Source: DATDMG01 sp036518955 (GTDB lineage Bacteria; Actinomycetota; Actinomycetes; Actinomycetales; Kineosporiaceae). Taken from it: a DNA stretch of 32,642 bases. The notes under the pieces were generated by a model. It searched no databases, was not told where the DNA came from, and was given only the letters and a program-made list of their open reading frames with translations. Made by a program: the position numbers and the translations under genes. The stretch lies in the NCBI GenBank assembly GCA_036518955.1, contig DATDMG010000034.1, positions 1 to 32,642 on the forward strand, given 5' to 3'. Of this stretch, positions 6,799 through 15,140 are shown piece by piece. The first letter of the stretch is position 1; each line of letters opens with the position of its first letter.

Positions 6799-9110
6799 CG
6801 GCCGAGCCGGCGGGAGGGAACTCTGGGCACCACGGGCTGGCCCCGGCGTGCCGGCGTCGGCGCCGGGAGCGTTCCGGGGGACCGGACCGGCCCGTCCCCC
6901 GGGAACTCGTTGCCCGGGGCCGCGCGCGCCAGGGACGGCCTGCTGGGGCTCGCCGTGGCCGCGGAGGTCAGCGCCGTCGCAGGCGGAGCCTGCAGCGGCC
7001 GGGTCAGCACGAGCAGCGACCGGGCCGCGACCGGCACCTGGTCCCCGGGTCCGTACGTGTCCCCGGTGTCGGAGCTGCCACCGGCATCGTCCGCGGTGTC
7101 CATCAGGACGGTCCACCAGGTGCCGTATTCGGCCGGGGGGAGGCAGAAGTCGATGTCCTCGTAGTGGGCGTTGAAGATGACCACGAACGAGTCGTCGAGC
7201 ACCCGCTGGCCCCGCTTGTCGGGCGCCAGGATGGCTTCGCCGTTGAGGAAGACGGCGACCGCGCGGGCGAAGCCGTTGGTCCAGTCCTCCTGCGTCATCG
7301 GGGCGCCGCTCGGGGTGAACCAGGCGATCTCGGCGACGTCGCTGGTGCCGCCGTGCTGGGCGTCGCCCTTGAAGAACCGGCGCCGCCGGAACACGGGGTG
7401 GTTGCGGCGCAGGGCGACCAACCGCTGGGTGAAGACGAGCAACTCCTTCTGGGTGTCGGACAGGCTCCAGTCGACCCAGGAGAGTTCGTTGTCCTGGCAG
7501 TAGACGTTGTTGTTCCCTTGCTGGGTGCGACCCATCTCGTCACCGTGGGCCAGCATCGGAACACCCTGGGCGAGCAAGAGCGAGGCCAAGAGGTTGCGCT
7601 GCTGCCGAGCGCGCAGGGCGATCACGGTGTAGTCGTCGGTCTCGCCCTCGACGCCGCAGTTCCAGGAGCGGTTGTGGCTCTCGCCGTCCATGCCTCCTTC
7701 CCCGTTGGCCTCGTTGTGTTTCTCGTTGTACGAGACCAGGTCACGTAGCGTGAACCCGTCGTGGGCCGTGACGAAGTTGATGCTCGCGATCGGGTGCCGG
7801 CCGTCGTCCTGGTAGAGGTCGGAGGAGCCGGTGATCCGGGAGGCGAACTCGCCGAGCGTGGCCGGCTCGCTCCGCCAGAAGTCGCGCACCGTGTCGCGGA
7901 ACTTGCCGTTCCACTCGGTCCACAGCGGCGGGAAGTTGCCGACCTGGTACCCGCCCTCGCCGAGGTCCCACGGCTCGGCGATGAGCTTCACCTGGGAGAC
8001 GATCGGGTCCTGCTGGACGACGTCGAAGAAGGCACTCAGCCGGTCCACCTCGTGGAACTGCCGGGCCAGGGTGGCGGCGAGGTCGAACCGGAACCCGTCG
8101 ACGTGCATCTCGGTCACCCAGTACCGCAGCGAGTCCATGATCAGCTGCAGCACGTGCGGGTGCCGCATGAGCAGGCTGTTCCCGGTACCGGTGGTGTCGT
8201 AGTAGTGCGACCGGTCGCCGTCGACCAGGCGGTAGTAGGCGGCGTTGTCGATCCCCCGGAAGCACAGGGTGGGGCCCAACTGGTTGCCCTCGGCGGTGTG
8301 GTTGTAGACGACGTCGAGGATCACCTCGATGTCCGCCTCGTGCAGGGCCTTCACCATCGCCCGGAACTCCTGGACCTGCTGGCCGCGTTGGCCGGCGGAG
8401 GAGTAGGCGTTGTGCGGGGCGAAGAACCCGATGGTGTTGTACCCCCAGTAGTTGGACAACCCCTTGTCCACCAGTGTGGTGTCCTGGACGAACTGGTGCA
8501 CCGGCATCAGTTCGATCGCGGTCACCCCGAGGTCGGTCAGGTGCTGGATCACGCTGGGGTGGCCGAGGGCCGCGTACGTGCCCCGGATGTCGTCGGGCAC
8601 GCCGGGGTGCGTCATCGTCAGGCCCTTGACGTGCGCCTCGTAGATGACCGTCTCGTGGTACTCGTGCTGTGGCGGCCGGTCGGTGCCCCAGTCGAAGTAC
8701 GGGTTGACGACGACGGACAGCATGGTGTGCCCGAGGCTGTCGTCGGGGTTCCGTTCGTGGTGCCGGTCGAACCGGTAGGAGAACAGTGAGGGGTCGCCGT
8801 CGATCTGCCCCTCGATCGCTTTCGCATAGGGGTCGAGCAGGAGCTTGGTCGGGTCGCACCGATGCCCGTCGTCGGGGGCGTACGGGCCGTGGACACGGAA
8901 CCCGTAGCGCTGGCCCGGCCCCACCCGGGGCAGGTGGCTGTGCCAGACGAAGCCGTCGACCTCGGTCATCTCCAGGCGCTGCTCGGCGCCGTCCGGGTCG
9001 ATCAGGCAGAGGTCGATGCGCTGTGCTACCTCGGAGAAGACGGCGAAGTTCGTGCCGGCGCCGTCGAAGGTGGCGCCCAGCGGGTACGGCTTGCCTGGCC
9101 AGATCTCCAT
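6795..9110 (-). CDS. treX: Glycogen debranching enzyme TreX/GlgX
   Basis: GH13 isoamylase-type enzyme that hydrolyses alpha-1,6 branches of glycogen, giving linear chains for TreY. The product is 771 aa from ATG 9110 (MEIWPGKPYPLGATFDGAGTNFAVFSE). It has an N-terminal CBM48-like domain (about 10-110), then the catalytic barrel: VILDVVYNHTAEGN, HVDGFRFDLAATLAR (nucleophile near 340), AEPWDLG (acid near 378) and NFVTAHDGFTL (His-Asp near 450). HGDEMGRTQQGNNNVYCQDNE is also characteristic. The last 75 residues form a Pro/Ala/Arg-rich tail beyond the usual end. ATG 9110 is preferred to GTG 9170 because homology begins there and a duplicated GGGGAG site precedes it. It is coupled to treY. Confidence 0.97.
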   Translation of the reverse strand: MEIWPGKPYPLGATFDGAGTNFAVFSEVAQRIDLCLIDPDGAEQRLEMTEVDGFVWHSHLPRVGPGQRYGFRVHGPYAPDDGHRCDPTKLLLDPYAKAIEGQIDGDPSLFSYRFDRHHERNPDDSLGHTMLSVVVNPYFDWGTDRPPQHEYHETVIYEAHVKGLTMTHPGVPDDIRGTYAALGHPSVIQHLTDLGVTAIELMPVHQFVQDTTLVDKGLSNYWGYNTIGFFAPHNAYSSAGQRGQQVQEFRAMVKALHEADIEVILDVVYNHTAEGNQLGPTLCFRGIDNAAYYRLVDGDRSHYYDTTGTGNSLLMRHPHVLQLIMDSLRYWVTEMHVDGFRFDLAATLARQFHEVDRLSAFFDVVQQDPIVSQVKLIAEPWDLGEGGYQVGNFPPLWTEWNGKFRDTVRDFWRSEPATLGEFASRITGSSDLYQDDGRHPIASINFVTAHDGFTLRDLVSYNEKHNEANGEGGMDGESHNRSWNCGVEGETDDYTVIALRARQQRNLLASLLLAQGVPMLAHGDEMGRTQQGNNNVYCQDNELSWVDWSLSDTQKELLVFTQRLVALRRNHPVFRRRRFFKGDAQHGGTSDVAEIAWFTPSGAPMTQEDWTNGFARAVAVFLNGEAILAPDKRGQRVLDDSFVVIFNAHYEDIDFCLPPAEYGTWWTVLMDTADDAGGSSDTGDTYGPGDQVPVAARSLLVLTRPLQAPPATALTSAATASPSRPSLARAAPGNEFPGDGPVRSPGTLPAPTPARRGQPVVPRVPSRRLGR

Positions 9111-9130
9111 GTACTCCCCAGTACTCCCCA
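9111..9130 (-). repeat. Tandem 10-bp duplication carrying the treX ribosome-binding site
   Basis: Two perfect copies of TGGGGAGTAC (coding-strand reading) lie immediately before the treX ATG. Each contains a GGGGAG Shine-Dalgarno sequence, 3 and 13 nt from the ATG. The duplication moves a second site to a more distant spacing and may alter initiation strength. Confidence 0.75.
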
Positions 9131-9419
9131 GCTCACCGGTCGGTGCCGTGCCGGCCCGCCGTCCGGTCACGACCAGTAGTTTCGCATCCCTGGCCCGGGT
9201 CGCCCGTCGACGGCCGGGCGCCCGTCGGCACGGCCCGAGGGGCCGGCTCGTGGCGGGCCCGGGTGCGGCGACAGCATCGTCGTGCTTCCAGGATCGCCTC
9301 CCGGCGCCGTCGCCACCACCGCAGTAACAGATCGTGCAGTAAACCTACGCTGGGTGGCGCCACGCGGGGGGATCCCGGGGCTGCGCGCGTCGGGACGGCC
9401 CAGTAGTTACGCTCGCGCC

Positions 9420-10343
9420 ATGGCGGCGCAGAGCCCCGTGGACGTGCGCGACGTCGGCCGTGGTGACCTGCCGGCGGCCGCCGGCGCGCTGCGGCGACTC
9501 CGCCGGCTGGCGGCGCGGACGTTCCGGATCTGCCTGCGGTACCGGGTGACCGGCCTCGCCGCGGAGGCCGGATTCTTCGCCCTGCTCTCGCTGCCGCCGC
9601 TCGTGCTCGGGTTGGTCGCCAGCGCCGGATACCTGGGGCGCCGGCTGGGCGGCGACGTCCTGGCCGACCTGCGGGACCGGATCGCGGCGGTCGCCGGAAC
9701 CTTCGTCACCCCGGTCGTCGTCGACAAGGTCATCGTCCAGACGTTCAACCAGGTCAGTCGTCACGGGCGGCTGGACATCCTGTCCATCGGGTTCCTGCTC
9801 TCGCTGTGGTCGGGTTCGCGGGCGCTCAACGTCTACGTGGACACGGTCTCGATCATGTATGGGCTCGGTGGCCGGCGCGGGATCATCCGAACCCGGGTGC
9901 TGTCGTTCTCGCTCTACGTGGCCGGACTGCTGGTCGGCGGGGTGCTGATCCCGCTGATGCTGGTCGGCCCGGGGATCCTGGCCGAGTTGCTGCACCAGTG
10001 GTTCCGCGGGTTGCCGTCCCTGAGCTGGCTGGGCTGGCTGTACTGGCCGGTGGTGAGCGTCATCAGCGTGGCCGGCCTGACCGGCCTGTACCACGTCGCG
10101 ACGCCGGTCCGCAAGCGTTGGCGGAGCGACGTCCCGGGCGCCGGGCTCGCGCTGGCGATCTGGCTGGTGGCGAGCATGGTGCTGCGCCTGGTGCTCACCG
10201 CGTCCGTCGGTGGCGCGTCGATCTACGGACCGCTGTCCGCGCCGATCGTGATTCTGATCTGGTCGTACTTCCTGGCCATCGCGGTGCTGATCGGCGCGGC
10301 GCTGAACGCTGCCATGACGGCGGGTGACCATGGCGCCGACTGA
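9420..10343 (+). CDS. YihY/virulence factor BrkB family membrane protein
   Basis: Integral membrane protein of 307 aa, about six hydrophobic segments. The family is widespread, and its molecular role is unsettled (formerly thought to be RNase BN, later suggested to be a transporter). After a soluble basic N-terminus (1-45) comes the family motif YRVTGLAAEAGFFALLSLPPLVLGL. LWSGSRALNVYVDTVSIMYGL, further hydrophobic helices, and SIYGPLSAPIVILIWSYFLAIAVLIGAALNA close the protein. ATG 9420 marks the start of plausible sequence. It lacks a clear Shine-Dalgarno, and a TAGTTA hexamer at 9404-9409 suggests a leaderless or very short leader. It diverges from treX across about 310 bp; the next gene on the same strand is a lipoprotein. 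The family call is firm, the function unknown. Confidence 0.9.
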   Translation: MAAQSPVDVRDVGRGDLPAAAGALRRLRRLAARTFRICLRYRVTGLAAEAGFFALLSLPPLVLGLVASAGYLGRRLGGDVLADLRDRIAAVAGTFVTPVVVDKVIVQTFNQVSRHGRLDILSIGFLLSLWSGSRALNVYVDTVSIMYGLGGRRGIIRTRVLSFSLYVAGLLVGGVLIPLMLVGPGILAELLHQWFRGLPSLSWLGWLYWPVVSVISVAGLTGLYHVATPVRKRWRSDVPGAGLALAIWLVASMVLRLVLTASVGGASIYGPLSAPIVILIWSYFLAIAVLIGAALNAAMTAGDHGAD

Positions 10344-10402
10344 GCCGGGCGACATGTGTCGTCATTCAATGGTCGCGCGTGGCACCGCCATCCCCGCGCC
10401 CG

Positions 10403-10408
10403 TAGAGT
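10403..10408 (+). promoter_or_regulatory. -10 element (TAGAGT) of a probably leaderless lipoprotein gene
   Basis: TAGAGT fits the actinobacterial TAnnnT -10 pattern. It ends 7 nt before the GTG at 10416, so transcription would start at or next to the start codon. No convincing -35 was seen. Confidence 0.5.
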
Positions 10409-10415
10409 GCCGACC

Positions 10416-11123
10416 GTGAGGGGCATCTCCGGATCGTACGGCCGCCGATCGGGCGCGCTGGCCGTCGTCGTCGCCGTCCTGGCTGCCTGCGGGGGGCCGG
10501 TCGCCGGGACCGGCTCGGACGCGCCGGTCCCGCCGGGCACCCCCGTCTTCGGCCCGTACCGGCCGTCGACGGCGGACTGCGGCCGGATCAACCTGGCGGA
10601 TCTGAACCAGCTCTCCGCGGTGAGCGTGCCGGAAGCCACCGCGGAGCGCAAGGTGGTCGAGTCGCGCCCGGACCGGATCTGGGCCAGCTGCGTCGGCCGT
10701 ACGCCGCTGAGCCGGGCGTCCGACGGGTCGGTCAGCGGCGGGGACGTCGTCTGGCTGGTGTCGTTCGCCACCTCGCCGGCGGCGACCAGCGATTCCGAGC
10801 GGATGTCCACCCGGGAGACGTCGTCCGGCTTCCGCACCCTGGTGCGTTCGGCCCGGCTGGGCGATGCGCAGGCGCAGGTGGTGATGGACGTGCACCAGGA
10901 CGACCACCAGACCCTCCTGGTGGTGACCGTGTTCGACCCGCAGACGGGCCGTCCGGCGGCGCGCTGCGGGCTCGCCGCGGCGCGCGGCGACCGGGCGGAG
11001 GACGCCGTGGACTGGTGCCTGAAGGCGGTGTCGGACCAGCTCTTGCGGCGGCCCCGCGGGCCGGCCGGGTCGGGGGCGGAGTCGTGGCAGGCGGGCGGAC
11101 AGCCGTCGCCCCAGGTGTCGTAA
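10416..11123 (+). CDS. Secreted lipoprotein of unknown function
   Basis: Product of 235 aa from GTG 10416. It has a basic start (MRGISGSYGRR), a hydrophobic stretch (GALAVVVAVLAA) and a lipobox LAAC with Cys25 as the lipidation site, then a Gly/Pro-rich linker. This is a type II signal peptide, so the protein should be anchored outside the membrane. The mature part has four more cysteines (in ADCGR, ASCVG, ARCGL and DWCLK), possibly two disulfides. The layout resembles small actinobacterial lipoproteins such as DUF3558 members, but no motif decides this. It starts 72 bp after the BrkB-like gene and probably has its own promoter. It converges with the CoA-binding protein gene. Confidence 0.8.
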   Translation: MRGISGSYGRRSGALAVVVAVLAACGGPVAGTGSDAPVPPGTPVFGPYRPSTADCGRINLADLNQLSAVSVPEATAERKVVESRPDRIWASCVGRTPLSRASDGSVSGGDVVWLVSFATSPAATSDSERMSTRETSSGFRTLVRSARLGDAQAQVVMDVHQDDHQTLLVVTVFDPQTGRPAARCGLAAARGDRAEDAVDWCLKAVSDQLLRRPRGPAGSGAESWQAGGQPSPQVS

Positions 11124-11129
11124 GGTCCC

Positions 11130-11186
11130 TTCCGGGCCGCAGGTCCACTCCCGGGAGCGCTCGTGGGTGTGCGCACCGGCCCGGAA
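11130..11186. terminator. Candidate bidirectional terminator between convergent genes
   Basis: Perfect 10-bp inverted repeat, TTCCGGGCCG (11130-11139) and CGGCCCGGAA (11177-11186), with a 37-nt loop. The loop holds a second palindrome, CTCCCGGGAG. It sits between the convergent stops at 11123 and 11219. There is no U-run, as is common in high-GC Actinomycetota, so termination is inferred from position and structure only. Confidence 0.4.
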
Positions 11187-11218
11187 CCGGAAGAGCTGAC
11201 CGGCAGGGTCGGACCGTC

Positions 11219-11695
11219 TCAGACCTGGCGCGGCACTGCTCCGGTGAGCCGGCAGACGAAGCGCATCACCCGGTGGCCGGGGTCGGCGTCCGCACCGAAC
11301 ATCAGCGGGCAGCCGCCGTTGATGATCTGGACGCCGTGCGCGCGGCCGTACTCGGCAGCCGCTGGGGACGCGCTGCCCGCGCCCATGGAGCGATGCAACC
11401 ACACCCTCGGGATGCCGAGGTCGGCACACTCCTTGACGGTCGCCTCCGCCAGTTCGGCCCTGGTCCCGACCACCACGGCGTCCACACCGCCCGGGATCTC
11501 GGCCAGGGTGTGGTAGCAGCGGTCTCCCTCGACCTCGTCGGCGTTGGGATTGACCGGGAAGACCTGGTACCCACGCTTGCGCAGACCGTGCACGACGGCA
11601 TTGCTCCCGTGGCCCTTGGGGTGGCGGGAGACTCCGGTGACGGCGATCCGTCGGGCCTGGAGGAACTCGGCGGCGGCGTCCTTGATGGCGACCAT
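11219..11695 (-). CDS. CoA-binding domain protein (YccU type)
   Basis: Small Rossmann-fold protein of 158 aa, almost entirely one CoA-binding domain. Motifs are IAVTGVSRHPKGHGSNAVVHGLRKRGYQVFPVNPNADEVEG (about 17-57), AEIPGGVDAVVVGTRAE, VWLHRSMGAGS and INGGCPLMFGADADPGHRVMRF near the end. The family binds CoA or nucleotides; its members' physiological role is largely unknown. ATG 11695 is preceded by GGAAGGGG, a good Shine-Dalgarno sequence. It lies 98 bp downstream of the membrane Hsp70 gene on the same strand, so co-transcription is possible but not shown. Confidence 0.92.
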   Translation of the reverse strand: MVAIKDAAAEFLQARRIAVTGVSRHPKGHGSNAVVHGLRKRGYQVFPVNPNADEVEGDRCYHTLAEIPGGVDAVVVGTRAELAEATVKECADLGIPRVWLHRSMGAGSASPAAAEYGRAHGVQIINGGCPLMFGADADPGHRVMRFVCRLTGAVPRQV

Positions 11696-11793
11696 GACGG
11701 CGCCCCTTCCCGAGCCGGCTCCGTGACCGGCTCCGGGTACCGAGGTTTCCGCCGCGCAGCGGACGGCACCAGGGCCGAAAGGCCCGGATGCCC

Positions 11794-13998
11794 TCAGGCG
11801 GTGATGCTCACACAGTTGCCGGTGCGGTAGCCGCCGTGCTTGTCGTTCGCCAGCCCGTGCAGCCCGCTGGCGATCCGGACGCAGAACAGCTTGTACTTCG
11901 TCAGGTCCAGCGGCAGCTTCTGGCCACCGCGCTCGGTGGTGTCGCTGATGAAGTTGATCGTGCCGTCGTAGATGATGTACCAGCTGCCGTAGTTGGGCAC
12001 GTGTTGCATGATCGAGTCCGGCGGGTCCGACGCGCCGTTCGGCCCGGGGTTCGCCAGGTACAGGTGGAAGTGGTAGTGGGCCGCGTCCTGGATCGGGCTG
12101 AGCGTGAAGTTGGTCCGGTAGGAGATGAGCAGCCCGCCGTTCTGGACCTTCGCCGACGACAGGCACGCCCACACCGCCGCCTGCGCATCGGTGGGGCAGC
12201 CGTACAGCGGATCGCCGGACGGCGATGCGGACGAACCGGTGCCCGCCGGGGCGGACGTCGACGCGCCCCGGTCGGCCCCGGCGGACGGCGCGGAGCCGGG
12301 CAGCCCGGACTGCGCGGCGGACCGGCCGAGGGTGCGTCCTACCAGGTAGGCCGCCGGCCCGACGACCAGGACGACAGCGGCGGCCGCGGCGACGGCGACC
12401 GCCCAGGGCCGCGACCAGAAGGACGGCCGGGGCGGCGTGGGCCCCGTGGTGACGGGTGGACCCTGGTGGGGAGGCCACCCCCCCGGCGGGGGAGCGGGCG
12501 CCGCCGCCGACGCCAGGACGCCCCCGCCCGCCCCCACCGGGCCGCCGAGGCTGGCGGAACCACCGGGGCCCGCGGGCGGAGCGCCGTCCGGGCCCGCGTC
12601 GTAGTGGGCGGCGGGGGCGAACGGTTGGGGAGGTGGCCAGCTGCCGGCACCGGGGCCGCCGCGCGCCGACGTGCCGGGGCCGACATCGGGACGGCGGGCT
12701 GCCGCGCGGTACGGACCGCCGTCAGGCGGCGAGGCGGCCCAGCCGTCCGGGGGACGGTCGAGCGTGATCCCGGGGGCAGGGCCGGGCGGGTCGTCCGTGA
12801 GCCGGGCTGCGGCCGCAGTGGTGCGGGCCAGTGCCGCCGCCGTCACCCGGGACGACGCGGACGGAGCCGGCTCGGCCGCAGCCCGCTCGGCCGCAGCCCG
12901 CTCGGTCTCAGCCCGCTCGGTCTCAGCCCGCTCGGTCTCAGCCGCCCCGGCGATCCCGGCGGCACCGAGCGCGACCGCGTGCTTCGGGTGCGCGTCGACC
13001 GCCACCGGGCGGTCGAGCTCCGCGCCGACCAGCTGCGCCACCAAGGGCATTCGTGACGAGCCGCCGATGAGCAGCACCGAGTGCAGATGCTGCGCGGTGA
13101 CCCCCGTGGAACGGATGGCCCGCTGCAGCGCCGAGATCGTGTCGTAGAGCGACGGGCGCACCATGCGCTCGAGCTCGGCCCGGGTGATCCGGACCTCGGT
13201 GGCGTAGTGGGGGAGCAGCACGGGGATCGTGGTGTCGGTGTCCGAGGACAGGGTCTCCTTCGCCGAGGTGCACTCCTCGCGCAACCGGGCGACCGCGGCG
13301 ACGGTCGACGGCAACGAGTCGTCGAGCGTGGTCAGCGGCTCGCCGACGACGGTGCGCACGTGTTCGAACACCGCGGCGTCGAAGTCGGCGCCGCCGAGGT
13401 GCTCGATCCCCTCCGGTCGACCGATGATGTCGAAGCTGTCACCGGTCGTCCGGACGACCGCCGCGTCGAAGGTGCCGCCGCCCAGGTCGTAGACCGCGAC
13501 CAGCGAGCCGTCCTCGACGCGCTGCTGCCGGGCGTAGTAGGCGGCAGCCGCCACCGGCTCGACGGCCAGGGTCACCGGAACGCTGAGGTCGGCCATCCGG
13601 ACGGCCTGCTGGAGCAGGTCGGTCTTGTAGGGTCCCCAGTTCGCCGGGTGGCACACGCAGAGCGACACGGGTGGCTCACCCTGCTGTGCGGTCACCTCGG
13701 AGACGACGCTGTGGAGCAGCCGGCCCATCAGGGCCTCGGGTGAGTTGGGGGTGCCGCCGAGCATGATCGGGGTGGAGTCACCGAAGCGCCGCTTGAACTC
13801 CCGGGCCACCCGGCCGGGCTCCATCAGGGCGCGGCGGTTGGCGGCTTCCCCGGTGAGGAACGAGGAGTCCTCCCGCAGCAGGACCACGGACGGAATGGTC
13901 GCTGAGCGGCTGCCCAGGGACACGATCTCAGCGTGTCCGTCGCGCCAGGTGGCAGCGGCGGTGTACACGGTGCCCAGGTCAACGCCGAGTGCGTACAC
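11794..13998 (-). CDS. Hsp70-family ATPase fused to a transmembrane and extracytoplasmic domain
   Basis: Product of 734 aa with an unusual architecture. Residues 1-360 are an Hsp70/actin-type ATPase: phosphate-1 loop GVDLGTVYTAAA, FLTGEAANRRA, CVCHPANWG, EPVAAAAYYA, phosphate-2 DLGGGTFDAAVV and the adenosine loop LLIGGSSRMPLV. No DnaK substrate-binding domain follows. Instead there is a long Pro/Ala/Gly-rich linker (360-525), one membrane segment (about 532-553, WAVAVAAAAAVVLVVGPAAYLV), and a 140-residue domain with four cysteines (YGC, WAC, LFC, GNC) predicted outside. No N-terminal signal is present, so the ATPase faces the cytoplasm. The start is GTG 13998 (MYALGVDLGT), with AGAGGGG 8 nt before it. 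Hsp70-like proteins without an SBD occur in Actinomycetota; a signalling or envelope role is inference. Confidence 0.9.
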   Translation of the reverse strand: MYALGVDLGTVYTAAATWRDGHAEIVSLGSRSATIPSVVLLREDSSFLTGEAANRRALMEPGRVAREFKRRFGDSTPIMLGGTPNSPEALMGRLLHSVVSEVTAQQGEPPVSLCVCHPANWGPYKTDLLQQAVRMADLSVPVTLAVEPVAAAAYYARQQRVEDGSLVAVYDLGGGTFDAAVVRTTGDSFDIIGRPEGIEHLGGADFDAAVFEHVRTVVGEPLTTLDDSLPSTVAAVARLREECTSAKETLSSDTDTTIPVLLPHYATEVRITRAELERMVRPSLYDTISALQRAIRSTGVTAQHLHSVLLIGGSSRMPLVAQLVGAELDRPVAVDAHPKHAVALGAAGIAGAAETERAETERAETERAAAERAAAEPAPSASSRVTAAALARTTAAAARLTDDPPGPAPGITLDRPPDGWAASPPDGGPYRAAARRPDVGPGTSARGGPGAGSWPPPQPFAPAAHYDAGPDGAPPAGPGGSASLGGPVGAGGGVLASAAAPAPPPGGWPPHQGPPVTTGPTPPRPSFWSRPWAVAVAAAAAVVLVVGPAAYLVGRTLGRSAAQSGLPGSAPSAGADRGASTSAPAGTGSSASPSGDPLYGCPTDAQAAVWACLSSAKVQNGGLLISYRTNFTLSPIQDAAHYHFHLYLANPGPNGASDPPDSIMQHVPNYGSWYIIYDGTINFISDTTERGGQKLPLDLTKYKLFCVRIASGLHGLANDKHGGYRTGNCVSITA
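12866..12940 (-). repeat. 15-bp tandem repeat, five copies, inside the Hsp70-like gene
   Basis: Copies of GCCCGCTCGGTCTCA (three exact) and variants with GGCCGCA encode A-E-T-E-R or A-A-A-E-R pentapeptides just after the ATPase domain. The segment should form a charged helix or flexible spacer and is prone to length change. Confidence 0.85.
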
Positions 13999-14254
13999 CT
14001 CTTCACCCCTCTGCTGGCCGCCTCAGCGGCGGATTCGTCCCGCGGTGGGCACGCTGACCGTGCGCCCGGTGCCGGTCGTGGTTCGTGATGCCCATTGTCC
14101 CGCTCCCGCTCCCGCCTGTGTGGGGCTCTGCACAGGTGGTACTGCTTCGCCCCCCTGATACGTGGCGACGTCCGTTCCGGTTCGAGAGGAGCTGCGACGA
14201 AGGTCACGCTACCGGTCGGGTGCGGCCGGGGCGTGGACGGCGGGGCCGTCGACG

Positions 14255-14902
14255 TCAGCGGCCGGGACCGGGACGCTCGCCGGAGCCGCCGTGACGGCGC
14301 AGTTCGTAGAGGGGCACGACGAACCAGACGCCGGCGAAGAGCAGCGCCACCGCTGCGGCGAGCACGCCGGCCGTGCCGCCGAGGACCATGCCGGCCGCGA
14401 GCTGCACGCTGGCCGCCACCGACAGCAGCAGCAGGACGAGCCCCAGCATCGCGAACCGGTGTGTGATCGCGACCAGCCGCCACTTCAGCCGGCGGCGGAA
14501 CACGATGCGGTGGTACGCGACCGGCGCGATGAGCAGCGCCGTGGACGCCGCCGTCAGCAGCAGCGCGATCACGTACACCGCGTTCTGGACCGCGTCCAGC
14601 TGGGCGAACCGCGGCGTGAACGCCAGCCCGAGCAGGAAGGCGAAGAGGATCTGGACGCCGGTCTGGGTCACCCGCAACTCCTGGAGCAGCTCCAGGAAGT
14701 TGCGGTCGATGCGCTGGACGTCGTTCTCGCCCCGGACGTCACGGTTCCAGCTGGCGTGGGCCGCGGCGGCGCGGACGGGCGGCTCGGCCGGCACCCCCGC
14801 CCGCCCGAGGGTGAGCGCCACCCGCTCCACCGGAACGCCCGCCGGCTCCCGGGGGTCGGGGGAGGCGGCCTCGGGGCCGGCGGGGGTGGGCGATCCGGTC
14901 AC
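14255..14902 (-). CDS. DUF6328 family membrane protein
   Basis: Product of 215 aa from GTG 14902. A soluble, Pro/Ala-rich N-terminus (1-65) is followed by the family signature RNFLELLQELRVTQTGVQILFAFLLGLAF (about 67-95). Four hydrophobic helices follow, with the charged loop YHRIVFRRRLKWRLVAITHRF between helices 2 and 3. The basic tail is RHGGSGERPGPGR. No enzymatic motif is visible; the family is of unknown function and common in Actinomycetota. It lies 256 bp upstream of the membrane Hsp70 gene, on the same strand, and 238 bp downstream of the end of the heptose operon. It is probably a separate unit. Confidence 0.85.
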   Translation of the reverse strand: MTGSPTPAGPEAASPDPREPAGVPVERVALTLGRAGVPAEPPVRAAAAHASWNRDVRGENDVQRIDRNFLELLQELRVTQTGVQILFAFLLGLAFTPRFAQLDAVQNAVYVIALLLTAASTALLIAPVAYHRIVFRRRLKWRLVAITHRFAMLGLVLLLLSVAASVQLAAGMVLGGTAGVLAAAVALLFAGVWFVVPLYELRRHGGSGERPGPGR

Positions 14903-14953
14903 CGTCGGCAGGTACCCTGGCCGGGTCCGGTCATGCCGCGGCGTGCCGTGATG

Positions 14954-14970
14954 CCCGGCCGGCGGCCGGG
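14954..14970 (-). terminator. Candidate terminator hairpin after the heptose operon
   Basis: Perfect 7-bp arms, CCCGGCC and GGCCGGG, around GGC, in the 238-bp gap between the last GT9 stop (15141) and the DUF6328 start (14902). No U-run follows on the minus strand, so this rests on position and stem strength. Confidence 0.3.
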
Positions 14971-15140
14971 GAAGACAAGACGCTCCGGGTGTGCCGACGC
15001 CGGGGCGGTGACCAGTGCCCGAGGAATCGATCCGGCGACACCACCGGACCTTTCCGGCCGACCTGAATCAGCCATTCGCCACTGCGGCGGTAATCGGTCG
15101 AGGTCCAGCGTCGGGCGACCCTGTGGGTGTCACGCCACAG

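Noticed and set aside
11788..13056. Rightward ORF opposite the Hsp70-like gene
   Set aside because: Low-complexity product antisense to clear ATPase motifs and repeats; a shadow frame.
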